Below are positions 22,059 through 31,793 of a stretch of DNA of 64,000 bases, in pieces; positions within the stretch are counted from its first letter, which is position 1; each line of letters begins with the position of its first letter. Under the pieces are notes generated by a model. It was not told the origin of the DNA and did no database searches. It worked only from the letters and a program-made list of their open reading frames with translations. A program made the position numbers and the translations under genes. This stretch comes from Kazachstania africana CBS 2517 (lineage: Eukaryota > Ascomycota > Saccharomycetes > Saccharomycetales > Saccharomycetaceae), in contig NC_018944.1 in NCBI RefSeq assembly GCF_000304475.1, positions 62,001-126,000 on the forward strand. The letters are read 5' to 3'.

Positions 22059-22958
22059 ATGAAGCTCTCATCCTCGATTAATAATCTACTAAGATTTATC
22101 GTATTGCTGTTTTTCGCAGGTAATACGTTACTGTTAATTTTTATAGTCATGTCAGGTTCCATCAACCATTCTCCTATAACAAGCTTCTACTGGGTAGAAG
22201 GTGATACTTCTGGTATTGCAAATGCTCCCAATGTCACTAGATGGACGTACTGGGGTGCGTGCTCCCGTGACGACGGCAGCACCCATTGCAACGAGTTCCT
22301 AGGACCTGCTTATCCTATTTCACCAAAGGATAACTTCAATACCGAAGAAAATGTACCACACTCGTTCATTTCAAAAAGAGACTCTTTCTTTTACTTGAGT
22401 AGGTTCTCTTTCGTTTTTTTTGGTTTGGCTCTATCATTTGTTGGGATGGCATTCTTATTTTACATGCTTACAATCTTTTCAAGTCAATTGGTGAAATCTG
22501 TATTCATTATGATGGTATTCGGTTGTCTTTTCGACGTATGCGCTACTGTCTTACAAACAGCTGTGTCTGTAATGGCAAGAAACGCTTTTCATGACGCCAA
22601 TCGTAGCGCAAAACTAGGTGCTTCATTATTTGGTATTATGTGGGCAAGTGTATTTGTATCATTAGTTAAATTCTTCATACTTTGTTTCTGGATATCAAGA
22701 AAGGACTGGAAAGAGCCCTTTGATTATAGTTCCAATCCAACGTCAAAACAGAATAATTTCACTTTCAGGAAATTCTTCTCAGGAAATGAACCTGACACAA
22801 GGGCAGTCCCTGACCCAGTGATAAATAATGAGACCTTCCCTGCAGAACAAGATCAGGCTCAGCCACAGCCCACCCAACCACAAGAAAATACCCACAAGGG
22901 CATCAACTTCTTCACTATAAGGAGAGGACAAAAGACTGCCGATGATGTATCTGTATAA
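22059..22958 (+). CDS. SUR7: SUR7-family eisosome/MCC membrane protein
   Basis: Tetraspan plasma-membrane protein of the static MCC/eisosome domains, linked to membrane organisation and wall integrity. Length is 299 residues (Sur7 about 302). There are four hydrophobic segments at about 11-31, 115-140, 146-170 and 186-211. The first extracellular loop carries the family motif W-G-x-C with a second cysteine (WGACSRDDGSTHC, 65-77), and a YPISPKDNF segment follows. The cytosolic tail is hydrophilic with a Gln/Pro stretch. SUR7, FMP45 and YNL194C are paralogues. I assign SUR7 because the next gene is GAL80, as on S. cerevisiae chromosome XIII. Confidence 0.9.
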   Translation: MKLSSSINNLLRFIVLLFFAGNTLLLIFIVMSGSINHSPITSFYWVEGDTSGIANAPNVTRWTYWGACSRDDGSTHCNEFLGPAYPISPKDNFNTEENVPHSFISKRDSFFYLSRFSFVFFGLALSFVGMAFLFYMLTIFSSQLVKSVFIMMVFGCLFDVCATVLQTAVSVMARNAFHDANRSAKLGASLFGIMWASVFVSLVKFFILCFWISRKDWKEPFDYSSNPTSKQNNFTFRKFFSGNEPDTRAVPDPVINNETFPAEQDQAQPQPTQPQENTHKGINFFTIRRGQKTADDVSV

Positions 22959-23581
22959 GCAAGATGGTGTGTCTGTGCATTCTGTTTGAATCGGTCCTTT
23001 GTTTTATTTCTATCTTCTAGTTGCCCTCTCCATTTCACTCCTTCCATCCCTCTTTTTATATTCCCTGACTACAAAACTTTTCTATATTTTCTTAATCTAT
23101 ACCATATTTAATATCGTTAATACCGTATGTACATATACCCTTCTCTACTATCCGTCATAAAGACCAACTTCTAGTTCTCATCCCTACTTTTGACTTAATA
23201 ATATCAAGATTCACATTAGTATATATCAACCTCGAATTCGTCTATTCGAACTCTCTTGATGCTGAAACTCGAATGGTTTTTCCATATTCGGAGTACTGTT
23301 TTCCGAACAATATCAGTCAGATATATCAGACAGAATAGAAGAAAAAAACTTCAATTCAGGAAGATCCTCCAGAGTGTTTATCACATTTCCATATAATCCA
23401 TTCACACATATATCCAAAAAAAAGCAATACAACCAGGGGAATATTACTCACAAGCAAACGTACTTACTTCTTCATTATATCTTGAAAAGAAAGTCATTAC
23501 AACTAGTGTTTGGAAACAATTATATTTTATTGGAAAGATCATAGTCAACTTGAAATTGTTCCAATAACTATTTAAAAAGGC
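22959..23581. promoter_or_regulatory. SUR7-GAL80 intergenic region (GAL80 promoter)
   Basis: This 623 bp region between tandem plus-strand genes is pyrimidine-rich just after SUR7 and AT-rich near GAL80. The one clearly recognisable element is a Gal4-type site at 23289-23305, listed separately. I see no other gene. Confidence 0.6.
23289..23305 (+). promoter_or_regulatory. Gal4 upstream activating site (UAS-GAL) for GAL80
   Basis: The sequence CGGAGTACTGTTTTCCG is a perfect CGG-N11-CCG, the recognition form of the Gal4 Zn2Cys6 dimer, with the A/T-rich right half commonly seen in natural sites. It lies 277 bp upstream of the GAL80 start. In S. cerevisiae GAL80 has a single Gal4 site and is mildly galactose-inducible, giving negative feedback; the same wiring is inferred here. 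Whether this genome encodes Gal4 cannot be seen from the window. Confidence 0.8.
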
Positions 23582-24877
23582 ATGGATTACTATAGAAGAT
23601 CTTCCGTATCGACCGTTCCGGATGCAGAACCCATAAAGGTCGGATTCATAGGCTTATCCTATAATAAAGGTTGGGCAGTAAAGACGCATTATCCCGCGAT
23701 CTTACAGCTATCGTCTCAATTCGAAATAACTGCATTATACAGTCCACAAATTGAAAATGCTATCAGTACCATACAGAAGTTGAAGTTAACAAGCGCTACT
23801 GCCTTCCCAACCATCGAATCATTTGCATCTTCCTCTAATGTCGATATGATCGTCATTGCAATCCAATCTTCTAATAATTACTCCACTATAATGCCTCTAA
23901 TAGAGTATTCACATAAGAATCCAAATTTAAAGTATCTTTTTCTTGAATGGCCCATGGCAGCAACGTTGGATCAAGCGGAAGAAATTTACAAAGTTGCATC
24001 ATTGAGAGGACTGCAAACAATCATTTCATTACAAGGTCGTAAATCACCTTATGTACGAAGAGCTAAAGAGCTAATTAGCCAAGGGTATCTAGGTGACATA
24101 AATTCAATTGAAATAATGGGCAATGCCGGCTGGTATGGGTATGAAAGAATGGTTAAATCTCCGAGTTACATATTCGAAATGGGTAATGGCTCTGACATGA
24201 TAAGCACAACATTCGGTCATACTATCGATATCCTACAATATATGACAGGTTCTTACTTCCATAGAATCAATAGCATGATTTTTAACAATATACCGTTACA
24301 AGAGTTGGTTGATGAACATGGAAATAGTTTGAACGAAAAAGTAAAGAAGGCAGTCCCTGACCATTTATTATTTCAAGGAACACTTATAAATGGTAATGTG
24401 CCGGTTTCATGTAGTATAAAGGGCGGTAGGCCTGTTAAGAAGTTTACGAAAAACTTAGTGATTGATATACATGGAACTAAAGGTGATATCAAGTTGGAGG
24501 GAGATGCAGGCTTTGCGGAAATTTCTAATCTAGTTCTTTACTATAGTGGTACAAGTTCAAACGATATATCACTTAATAATGATTCATCAGCGACTACAGG
24601 CTATGACGCAGGTAAGGAGATTACTGAAGTCTACCATCTGAGAAATTATAATGCAGTTTTAGGAAACATTTTCCGGCTCTATCAATCAATTGCAGATTTC
24701 CACTATAACACAAAGCATCTTTCAAATTCACCTTCAAAATTCATAATGCAAGGATTCGAGTTTGAAGGGTTCCCTACATTTATGGATGGACTTATTCTAG
24801 AAAGGCTAATTCATACAGTCTATCAAAGTCATTTTTCAAGTTCTGTTATAAACGTCAGTCAAATGTCACAATATTGA
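23582..24877 (+). CDS. GAL80: Galactose regulon repressor Gal80
   Basis: Gal80 binds the activation domain of Gal4 and blocks it until Gal3 (or Gal1) with galactose and ATP relieves repression. The 431-residue protein (S. cerevisiae 435) starts MDYYRRSSVSTVPDAEP, nearly identical to Gal80. It has the GFO/IDH/MocA oxidoreductase fold: an N-terminal Rossmann segment (KVGFIGLSYNKGWAVK, about 18-33) and a C-terminal beta-sheet domain with NLVIDIHGTKGDIKLEG. Highly conserved stretches are SLQGRKSPYVRRAKELIS and TTFGHTIDILQYMTG. The frame is intact across its length, so the gene looks functional rather than a relic, which suggests the organism keeps a GAL regulon. It converges on RSE1 with 38 bp between stops; AIM32 (YML050W), present between them in S. 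cerevisiae, is absent. Confidence 0.97.
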   Translation: MDYYRRSSVSTVPDAEPIKVGFIGLSYNKGWAVKTHYPAILQLSSQFEITALYSPQIENAISTIQKLKLTSATAFPTIESFASSSNVDMIVIAIQSSNNYSTIMPLIEYSHKNPNLKYLFLEWPMAATLDQAEEIYKVASLRGLQTIISLQGRKSPYVRRAKELISQGYLGDINSIEIMGNAGWYGYERMVKSPSYIFEMGNGSDMISTTFGHTIDILQYMTGSYFHRINSMIFNNIPLQELVDEHGNSLNEKVKKAVPDHLLFQGTLINGNVPVSCSIKGGRPVKKFTKNLVIDIHGTKGDIKLEGDAGFAEISNLVLYYSGTSSNDISLNNDSSATTGYDAGKEITEVYHLRNYNAVLGNIFRLYQSIADFHYNTKHLSNSPSKFIMQGFEFEGFPTFMDGLILERLIHTVYQSHFSSSVINVSQMSQY

Positions 24878-24915
24878 CAGATATATTTATATACCATTAG
24901 ATACATACATATTCC

Positions 24916-27900
24916 TTATATATAATTAGTCCTAACTTCATTTATCATTCGAATGATATCCAAAGGTTTGAATTTTTTACCAATATCCTGACATATGAGA
25001 TCCTGTTCGATCTGTGAGTAATCAATGAAAGTCTCACACAAATCTCCATCAATAACGTGCTTGACAGGGGCATAATAACTTCTGTATATGAAACGATCCC
25101 TTCCTACCGTTGAGTATGACCCTTCAATGACCTCATTTGCCTTGTCTCTGCTGACGAGCGCTCTTTCCTCAGTTACACTGGCATAATCGTCCTCATCGTC
25201 CCTAGACTTCTTATCGGATCTGAAATCGAGCATAGCCATTTCCAAGTTGTCTATCGACGTTTCTAAACTTTTGAGGGTCTTGATTTGATTTTTGGAAAGA
25301 ATTGGAATAAAAATACCAATTGTGCCCTGTAAACCCGAGTAAAGAACTGTAACTCTGTCCGATCTTTGTAATGACTCTATAACATGAAAGGACATAGGGA
25401 TATCATTCACGTAAAAGTGATTTTTCAATTTTAGTTTGAAAGGGCATTCCATGATATTTTTAGGTAAATCTCTGAAGCTGTTTATCTCCGTATTTACTGG
25501 GTCTGTATCTTCGGGCAGTCTTAACGTCCAGATATTCCCATATTTATCGCCGCCAATAACTGTCAGCTCATCTAGAAATGCCAGTGCAGTAACTGATCTT
25601 TTAATAGTATCATCTGCGAGAGGAATAAACTCATTCGACTGTTTATCAAATTCATATACAGTAACTGATTCATAATTATCACCAACTGCAATTCTTAAAT
25701 TCTCCCAGTTCGCTAAGGTACTAACTCTCCTTATCGAGGGTATTAATTTTGTGATAGACTTCTTCAGAAGCTGTTTTTTCCCTAACGAGTAAAGAACTAG
25801 ACTTCCAAAGAGTGGCACCAATAGCATATTGTTGAATGGAATTATAGTCGAGACCTTCTCGCCAATAAGGGTCTCATGCATTTTCAACAATTTATAATTT
25901 TCTTTCTTCAATGATAGTTCAAAGGTTAGTAAAGTTCCCTTATCAGTGGATAAAATCAAATGGACTGTTTTATCGGAGAAGTTCAGCGTCGTTGCTGAAG
26001 AGACATTAACATTGGGTAGTGTTTGGTATACGCTATTCGACTGACCTTCATTGTTGAGGAATTCTTTAAATTGTGCCCGCATGATGGACACTCTGCACTG
26101 TTTTTCGCTTGTATCTTTGAAATTTTCGAGAAATATAGTGTAACCATTAAAAGATAGAGTTGTTTTGTTTATGAAATTTGACATTGTGAATTTTTGGTTC
26201 AATTCCTCTTCCTCTTCGTCATCGCCAGTACTTCCATTTTCGTCATCCTCTTGAACCTCGTCACTCCTCAAAATTTTGCTTTCGTCAATTCTGAACCAAT
26301 TATTCTTGAAAATAAAAGTCTTGAACCTACCAATGATAAGTTTACCAGAGTTTGAGAGAGCACAGCATCCATTATATTTGATATCTGTTGTAGTAAATTC
26401 TGAAATCCTTTTCAAGTTTTTATAATCACCACTAAAAGAAACAGGCCTGATATATTCCAGGTTATCATAGTTATAATGTACCCAGGTATTTTCTGAATGT
26501 ATAACCACACAAGACGTTGACTCTTTTTCTGGATCATTGATACCTGATTCCTCGTTGTCTTCTTCAGTTTCTTCTTCAGCATTCTGTCTTAAATATGCTC
26601 TTGGCAGAATAGATAAGTTTACTGGCTTATTGCCAAGATATTTGGTGCGTACATCTGAAATAAGGTCGTTATTCCCACCGAAAAATTTAGAACGAATATA
26701 AACACCATTATCTAAACCTAAATGAATAGTATCTTCAATGTAGGTGATACTACTAACGTTACCAAGTAATTTTTGAAAAGAGGTGATTTCCAAAAATTCA
26801 TCCTCACTCTTTTCATGATCTAATGACACGATATGAATTAATGCATCATCTGTGGCGACAATTAGATTTTTGCTGAATTTATTTACGTCCAATCTTAACG
26901 AAAGAGTGAGGACGCGAGTTGATAGTTGTAATTTTTTTGTTGATTCAACAAGAGTGCTATCTTCACCTGGCATTTCGAAATAGATCACTTGATTATTGGA
27001 AAGTGCGACTACCAATTGTTTATGAGTGGATGATGCAGCTATGATGTGTATACCAGCGGGAGGAAACCACGACGAAACTTGCTTGAAATCAGAAGTAGAA
27101 ACTTGGACAAGTTGGTTATGGCAGACTTGAATGATATAGATATTGTTTAATATTGTTACATGAATTGTCTTATCATTTTTCAAGATAAAAGGGACTGAAT
27201 CTGGAAATTTCATATCTTCAATAGAATCATTTTCCACTTTGAGGAGCATTGTTGAATTTTGGAAAGATAGGACCAGAAGTTCATGAAATGCGGAAGAGTT
27301 TAATTTTAAAGTCCAAAGATTTTGTGGATTAAGTGGTAAATCTGACGATGTAAAATCTTCGAAATCTATTGAATTGGAAAAATGTCTAATACTGTCGTCA
27401 TTTGCATATTTTTGAGTCAAAACAAGAGGAGTGGATTGGTTTAAATTTATTGTATTTGGTAAAAGTGGATTTAAATTTTTTTGAGTGTCAGAAATTGCTA
27501 GGTTTTCCAATGATTGCAAATTTGGGCTGAATGACTCGTTTATCTCTTGAATATCAGATCCCAGGCTTTCAAATTGTAGTAAATAGTTATCATGAAGTTC
27601 ACAGTTGGCAAAAAGATACCCATTTTTGAAAATATGTAGTTGTTCACTCCTGGGGATGGTATCGAAATAGGTAAATGATACTGTTGGTCTATTTCTATCA
27701 TTTTCATCGGGATCAACTTTTAGTTTGAAAAGATCACCTACATTAGTCTGTAAAAGGATGAAGAAGCCATCTTTTACAGTTTGAAGGCAGCCTGATATGA
27801 TGGTGACGGGATGGTCATTACTATCATTATGAGTTGAGTTTTCTCTTTTTGGAATGCTAATCTTGATGTTATAATAGCCATTCAGGTCTTTAATAAGGAT

Positions 27901-28719
27901 ATAACTATTGAAACCGACAATGACGAATGAATTTATTGATTGCTCATCATTACCGAGGATATTTGTAGATATGCCATATTTGGCTAAATCAGGTAAATCC
28001 ATGAGGAAATTTGCAGATGGATGTAAAGTATAATCTGATTTTTTCACGATATGATTTAGGCTTAAATCTAACATATAGAATATAAGATGTGAATTTTTAT
28101 GGGAATCAATTTCTAAAGATGCAAAGATTGGATTATCTATAAAATTTGAAGCACATGCCACCAGAGATAACGTTATATAATTTGATCTAATAATTTCTAA
28201 TGGTGATGAAATTGTCAATTTGGAATCGACTTCATTATAGTTTAAAAGATATGCAAATTTGAATTTTTCAATGGCTGAAATCATTAGACATCTAGATCTT
28301 GGGTCTATTTGGCAGTATTCTATAGCCGCGAGTCTCCTTATCCCGGATCTGGTTATAGGTTCATTGTATAGTGTCGTAAGTTTGTATGAATGGTGTGATT
28401 TTGTTATATGTAAAATTGTTAAATTACCAGCATCTGAAGTTATGGCGATAAAATTAAATTTCGAATTTATTGGCCTAAAAGATTGCATAGTTTTCAAAGT
28501 GGCAAAGATAGGCCATTGATAAATCTTGGAGAAGGAACCAGTGGATATATCGTATAGTTCTACGTGCGTCTCCGTAGCTAGTAACAACTGTAGAGGTCTT
28601 GGTTGTTTAACTTGAGTTTCTACCAGGTCCACAAAATGTCCCGTACACGAGAGCGTATAGTTGGATTGTCTCTGTAGGGTGAGATGGTATAGATGGATAT
28701 CAGATTCCTGTACGAGCAT
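24916..28719 (-). CDS. RSE1: U2 snRNP SF3b subunit Rse1 (SF3B3/SAP130 homologue)
   Basis: Essential pre-mRNA splicing factor of the SF3b complex that stabilises U2 snRNP at the branch point, related to DDB1/CPSF160. Length is 1267 residues (S. cerevisiae about 1361). The sequence is almost entirely beta-propeller: repeated blades of short hydrophobic strands, an early YHLTLQRQSNY segment, and the conserved C-terminal part (VGRDRFIYRSYYAPVKHVIDGDLCE) ending with a short helical DIIRMINEVRTNYI tail. Acidic low-complexity inserts (near QEDDENGSTGDDEEEEEL) separate blades. It shares a divergent promoter with GSF2. Context (GAL80, GSF2) matches S. cerevisiae chromosome XIII. Confidence 0.95.
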   Translation of the reverse strand: MLVQESDIHLYHLTLQRQSNYTLSCTGHFVDLVETQVKQPRPLQLLLATETHVELYDISTGSFSKIYQWPIFATLKTMQSFRPINSKFNFIAITSDAGNLTILHITKSHHSYKLTTLYNEPITRSGIRRLAAIEYCQIDPRSRCLMISAIEKFKFAYLLNYNEVDSKLTISSPLEIIRSNYITLSLVACASNFIDNPIFASLEIDSHKNSHLIFYMLDLSLNHIVKKSDYTLHPSANFLMDLPDLAKYGISTNILGNDEQSINSFVIVGFNSYILIKDLNGYYNIKISIPKRENSTHNDSNDHPVTIISGCLQTVKDGFFILLQTNVGDLFKLKVDPDENDRNRPTVSFTYFDTIPRSEQLHIFKNGYLFANCELHDNYLLQFESLGSDIQEINESFSPNLQSLENLAISDTQKNLNPLLPNTINLNQSTPLVLTQKYANDDSIRHFSNSIDFEDFTSSDLPLNPQNLWTLKLNSSAFHELLVLSFQNSTMLLKVENDSIEDMKFPDSVPFILKNDKTIHVTILNNIYIIQVCHNQLVQVSTSDFKQVSSWFPPAGIHIIAASSTHKQLVVALSNNQVIYFEMPGEDSTLVESTKKLQLSTRVLTLSLRLDVNKFSKNLIVATDDALIHIVSLDHEKSEDEFLEITSFQKLLGNVSSITYIEDTIHLGLDNGVYIRSKFFGGNNDLISDVRTKYLGNKPVNLSILPRAYLRQNAEEETEEDNEESGINDPEKESTSCVVIHSENTWVHYNYDNLEYIRPVSFSGDYKNLKRISEFTTTDIKYNGCCALSNSGKLIIGRFKTFIFKNNWFRIDESKILRSDEVQEDDENGSTGDDEEEEELNQKFTMSNFINKTTLSFNGYTIFLENFKDTSEKQCRVSIMRAQFKEFLNNEGQSNSVYQTLPNVNVSSATTLNFSDKTVHLILSTDKGTLLTFELSLKKENYKLLKMHETLIGEKVSTIIPFNNMLLVPLFGSLVLYSLGKKQLLKKSITKLIPSIRRVSTLANWENLRIAVGDNYESVTVYEFDKQSNEFIPLADDTIKRSVTALAFLDELTVIGGDKYGNIWTLRLPEDTDPVNTEINSFRDLPKNIMECPFKLKLKNHFYVNDIPMSFHVIESLQRSDRVTVLYSGLQGTIGIFIPILSKNQIKTLKSLETSIDNLEMAMLDFRSDKKSRDDEDDYASVTEERALVSRDKANEVIEGSYSTVGRDRFIYRSYYAPVKHVIDGDLCETFIDYSQIEQDLICQDIGKKFKPLDIIRMINEVRTNYI

Positions 28720-29313
28720 GTGTGATTGCAGCGGTTGATAACGGTGGCACGTTACTGCTACTCTTGATAAATAGTAGCTTTCTTCCTTCTTAAACCTCGA
28801 TGGATTATTGCCTTGGAAAATCTAATGAGACCCATACATTCTAGGGCTAGCATTGCAGACAGGGTTTATTTTCATTTTTATTTAGGTCATTTACTTTAGT
28901 GGCCCGGTTTCCGACCCCTCCAGGTTAGGGCAAGTTTCTTTCATTTCCGACCCGATCACCAACCGGGTAACAATTACCCCACAATTTTTTTACTTTTTCG
29001 CGCCCGCCAAAAAAAAAAAAAAAAATTAATCATATCATTTTTTTTCCCAAAGGACAACAGGACACTTTTCAGAAGAAAAAAACAGTCAGATTTAGAAGGA
29101 CAAAGAACAAAAAAAGTCAACAGAGGAAAGGAAAAATTAATAATTCTTTGAACCCCGCTATTTGTAATCTTTTGCACGAAAAAATTGGTTGCATTAAAAG
29201 TATAAATTGTTATAAATTCAATTAGATTTATAGTAACAACTACTTTTATTCAGAATTTATTCTCTCCTTATCTATCTATTTGGTTTTATCAAGAACATAC
29301 AACTCTTTTCACA
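28720..29313. promoter_or_regulatory. RSE1-GSF2 bidirectional promoter with Reb1 site and A17 tract
   Basis: A 594 bp divergent promoter. It contains a Reb1-type CGGGTAA at 28964-28970, followed by a 17-base A tract at 29009-29025, the usual recipe for a nucleosome-depleted region in these yeasts. A ten-base direct repeat TTTCCGACCC occurs at 28908-28917 and 28944-28953, 36 bp apart; I do not know a factor for it. Confidence 0.6.
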
Positions 29314-30504
29314 ATGGAAATTTATCTCAGATTTAATGATGATTTCGAAAATGATTACGCTTTCCAAATCTCAAATGAAGATACTATAAACTCAAAGATT
29401 AAGAAAATCTTTTCGACTACACCAAATAAGTCTGGTATGAAAAACCTTTCAGATATAATGGTTTTAAGACCTTCCATTTTCCACGAATGGCAACCTTACG
29501 AATACTACAAATCCTGTCATCCAGGGTATCTCACTGAAGGTGGTTGTCTGCTTTATAGTTATGATGCTGCTGAACCACAATATTTGGAAAAATTGGATGA
29601 AGAAAAACCTTTATTTGATCAATTGTGGCCAGGTCAATTGATCATTCCAAAGTGGAAATATTCTGGTAAATACGTCAAAATCTTCGCTGTTATTATGTTG
29701 GCTTGGTTGTATACCGATTTACCAGACGTTATTTCCCCAACTCCAGGTATTTGTCTAACTAACAACATTTCAAGATTAGTTATCCCATTATTAGACAATT
29801 ATCTTGACCAACCTGAATTGGCTGATAAATTGAGAGAAGAAATCGCACCAAATTTCTCATCTGTACTTGCTCAATGGGCTTTCTTCTTTTTACATATTTT
29901 GAAAATTACAATGTTAACTTTCTTATTTAAGATCGGTGTCGCTAATCCATTAACTTTTAACGCCTTAAAAATTTACAAATTAAGAAATTTCGAAATCTCT
30001 CACAGAAACGCTGGAATCAAGGACGTATTGAAGTCAATTGGTTGGATCGGTTCAAGAAAGGCAAGTTACGATCAATACCAAGCTAGTTTCTACAATTATA
30101 CAATTAAGAAACACGGAGGCATCGTTCAAGCCTACAGAGCAGGTGTTATCAAATCTGCTGCCGCACCAGGTATGCCATTACACGCTGGCGAAGGTTTCCA
30201 AACTCCATTAAATGAAAGATTCACTGGAAAAACTTTTGAAACTATTGAAAGTGAAAATCCAAAATTCATCTTAAGTGAAGAATATTATGTTGAAGTGGAA
30301 AACAATTTGAAATCAATCTTAGAAAAATGTAACAATGATATTGGTTTAATGAATGAAGAAATCAAAAGATTCAGAAGATTCGGTATCTTTGAACCAAATG
30401 AAAAAATGCAGCATTTAGTTAAATTAAGAAAAGAGGTATACACCCAAGAAAAGGAACTCGAAGAAAAAGAGAAAGAGTCCAAAGAAGCAAAGAAACAAAA
30501 ATAA
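29314..30504 (+). CDS. GSF2: ER membrane protein Gsf2
   Basis: Gsf2 is an ER membrane protein reported to promote secretion of certain hexose transporters, including Hxt1, and to affect glucose repression. The 396-residue protein begins MEIYLRFNDDFENDYAFQ like Gsf2. It has two hydrophobic segments (about 120-140 and 187-209), the conserved SPTPGICLTN loop, and a Lys/Glu-rich C-terminal coiled coil. The last four residues, KKQK, form a dilysine KKXX signal for COPI-mediated return to the ER, consistent with ER residence. Codon use favours highly used codons more than its neighbours. It follows RSE1 as in S. cerevisiae. Confidence 0.92.
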   Translation: MEIYLRFNDDFENDYAFQISNEDTINSKIKKIFSTTPNKSGMKNLSDIMVLRPSIFHEWQPYEYYKSCHPGYLTEGGCLLYSYDAAEPQYLEKLDEEKPLFDQLWPGQLIIPKWKYSGKYVKIFAVIMLAWLYTDLPDVISPTPGICLTNNISRLVIPLLDNYLDQPELADKLREEIAPNFSSVLAQWAFFFLHILKITMLTFLFKIGVANPLTFNALKIYKLRNFEISHRNAGIKDVLKSIGWIGSRKASYDQYQASFYNYTIKKHGGIVQAYRAGVIKSAAAPGMPLHAGEGFQTPLNERFTGKTFETIESENPKFILSEEYYVEVENNLKSILEKCNNDIGLMNEEIKRFRRFGIFEPNEKMQHLVKLRKEVYTQEKELEEKEKESKEAKKQK

Positions 30505-30662
30505 GAACACTATCAACCAAACTTTTTTTTATCACCTACCTATTATAAAATACAGTTTTTATATACTCTTTTTTTTCCTTTTATGTCTATGTAATCGTAA
30601 TAATCTAAAAATCTTTAATGAATATATATTATCTAAATTTAAATGAATATATTACTTCCCCA

Positions 30663-31793
30663 CTAAGAAGTTGTCAGTGTATTGTTTCTTCTTGGTTTCA
30701 GATACTCCCACAACATCATATCTGTATTCGACGTCTTCAGAGCGTGCTCGTTATCATAGTAATAGCTGGGAATTGTGTCGGGGGTCTTGACCAAACTACT
30801 TCGAATCATCTCATCATCAAAATGTGAGGTATCGTACATGAAAGACTCATCAGTCTCTTCATAATCATCCTCGAAATTTCCATGATATTTTTCATTTGCC
30901 AATGTGTTAACCTCCATATAGAATTTCTTAAATTTATATTTCTCAGTCAAATAATCAATGTTATAACTTATTGTTATACACACATACTCTTTCAAACTAC
31001 TGAATTTAAACTCATGTAGTAATTTATAATATATTATGAAACAACAAAATATGGCGAAGAAAAATTTCACAATGAATAGAAACCAAATAAAAAATGAAAC
31101 GGTCATGCATGCCAATATGATTGCCTCCTCAGAATTATTTTCTGCAATGGTTTTGAACCTCTTTATTATGCCATGAATCGAATCCAGGCCATTTAAACTA
31201 CTAGTACCATTTGCTTGTGAACTCCAATTGCTGTCTGCCAATAAAATTGACCATAACGTCAGACCATTGATGACTTGTCTTGGTGAATCAGCAAATAACA
31301 ATCTAAATGAGCTTTTTAATTCGAAATAAATGAAAAAAGCCAACCTTTGGAACACACCACTCGGTGTTATCTTGTCAAAGATGCAGTAAATTGAATAGTT
31401 AGTCAAACAATATATTGTCTTAGAACATGTATTAATGTAAGCAAACGAAATATTTTGTGTCTTCAAGATTTTAATCCCATTGATCAATTCCCAAATCAGC
31501 AAAACTATAGAGAAAAGAATGCACCCACTGAACAACCATCTTGTTATCTTAAAGGAAAGAAATGGTTTGACATAGTTATTGGACCAGGTGTTGAATGCTA
31601 TCAATTTAATGCATGTGTACACATCGGAAAGAAACAACGTAAGTTGTAAAAACCATTGGCACCAAATAATAACAATGTATTTAATCACAGTTTTCCTCTT
31701 GGCACTTCGATATAGTGAAAGATCTAACTCGTCAAATTTCTTCCCATTTATTGGATACTTCCATTCGTTGTTAAATAGCAAATATCCCCACAT
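30663..31793 (-). CDS. PRM6: Pheromone-regulated K+ influx-type membrane protein (PRM6/KCH1 family)
   Basis: Member of the fungal Kch family. S. cerevisiae Kch1 and Prm6 (Kch2) support potassium influx and calcium signalling during the pheromone response. The 376-residue protein has hydrophobic segments at about 36-60 and 85-107, a re-entrant or further segment around 135-165, and a strong one at about 225-258, with an acidic hydrophilic C-terminal tail. The ohnologues PRM6 (YML047C) and KCH1 (YJR054W) cannot be told apart by eye. The position between GSF2 and PRP39 matches PRM6. A pheromone response element word lies 156 bp upstream. It converges with GSF2 (158 bp apart). Confidence 0.87.
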   Translation of the reverse strand: MWGYLLFNNEWKYPINGKKFDELDLSLYRSAKRKTVIKYIVIIWCQWFLQLTLFLSDVYTCIKLIAFNTWSNNYVKPFLSFKITRWLFSGCILFSIVLLIWELINGIKILKTQNISFAYINTCSKTIYCLTNYSIYCIFDKITPSGVFQRLAFFIYFELKSSFRLLFADSPRQVINGLTLWSILLADSNWSSQANGTSSLNGLDSIHGIIKRFKTIAENNSEEAIILACMTVSFFIWFLFIVKFFFAIFCCFIIYYKLLHEFKFSSLKEYVCITISYNIDYLTEKYKFKKFYMEVNTLANEKYHGNFEDDYEETDESFMYDTSHFDDEMIRSSLVKTPDTIPSYYYDNEHALKTSNTDMMLWEYLKPRRNNTLTTS

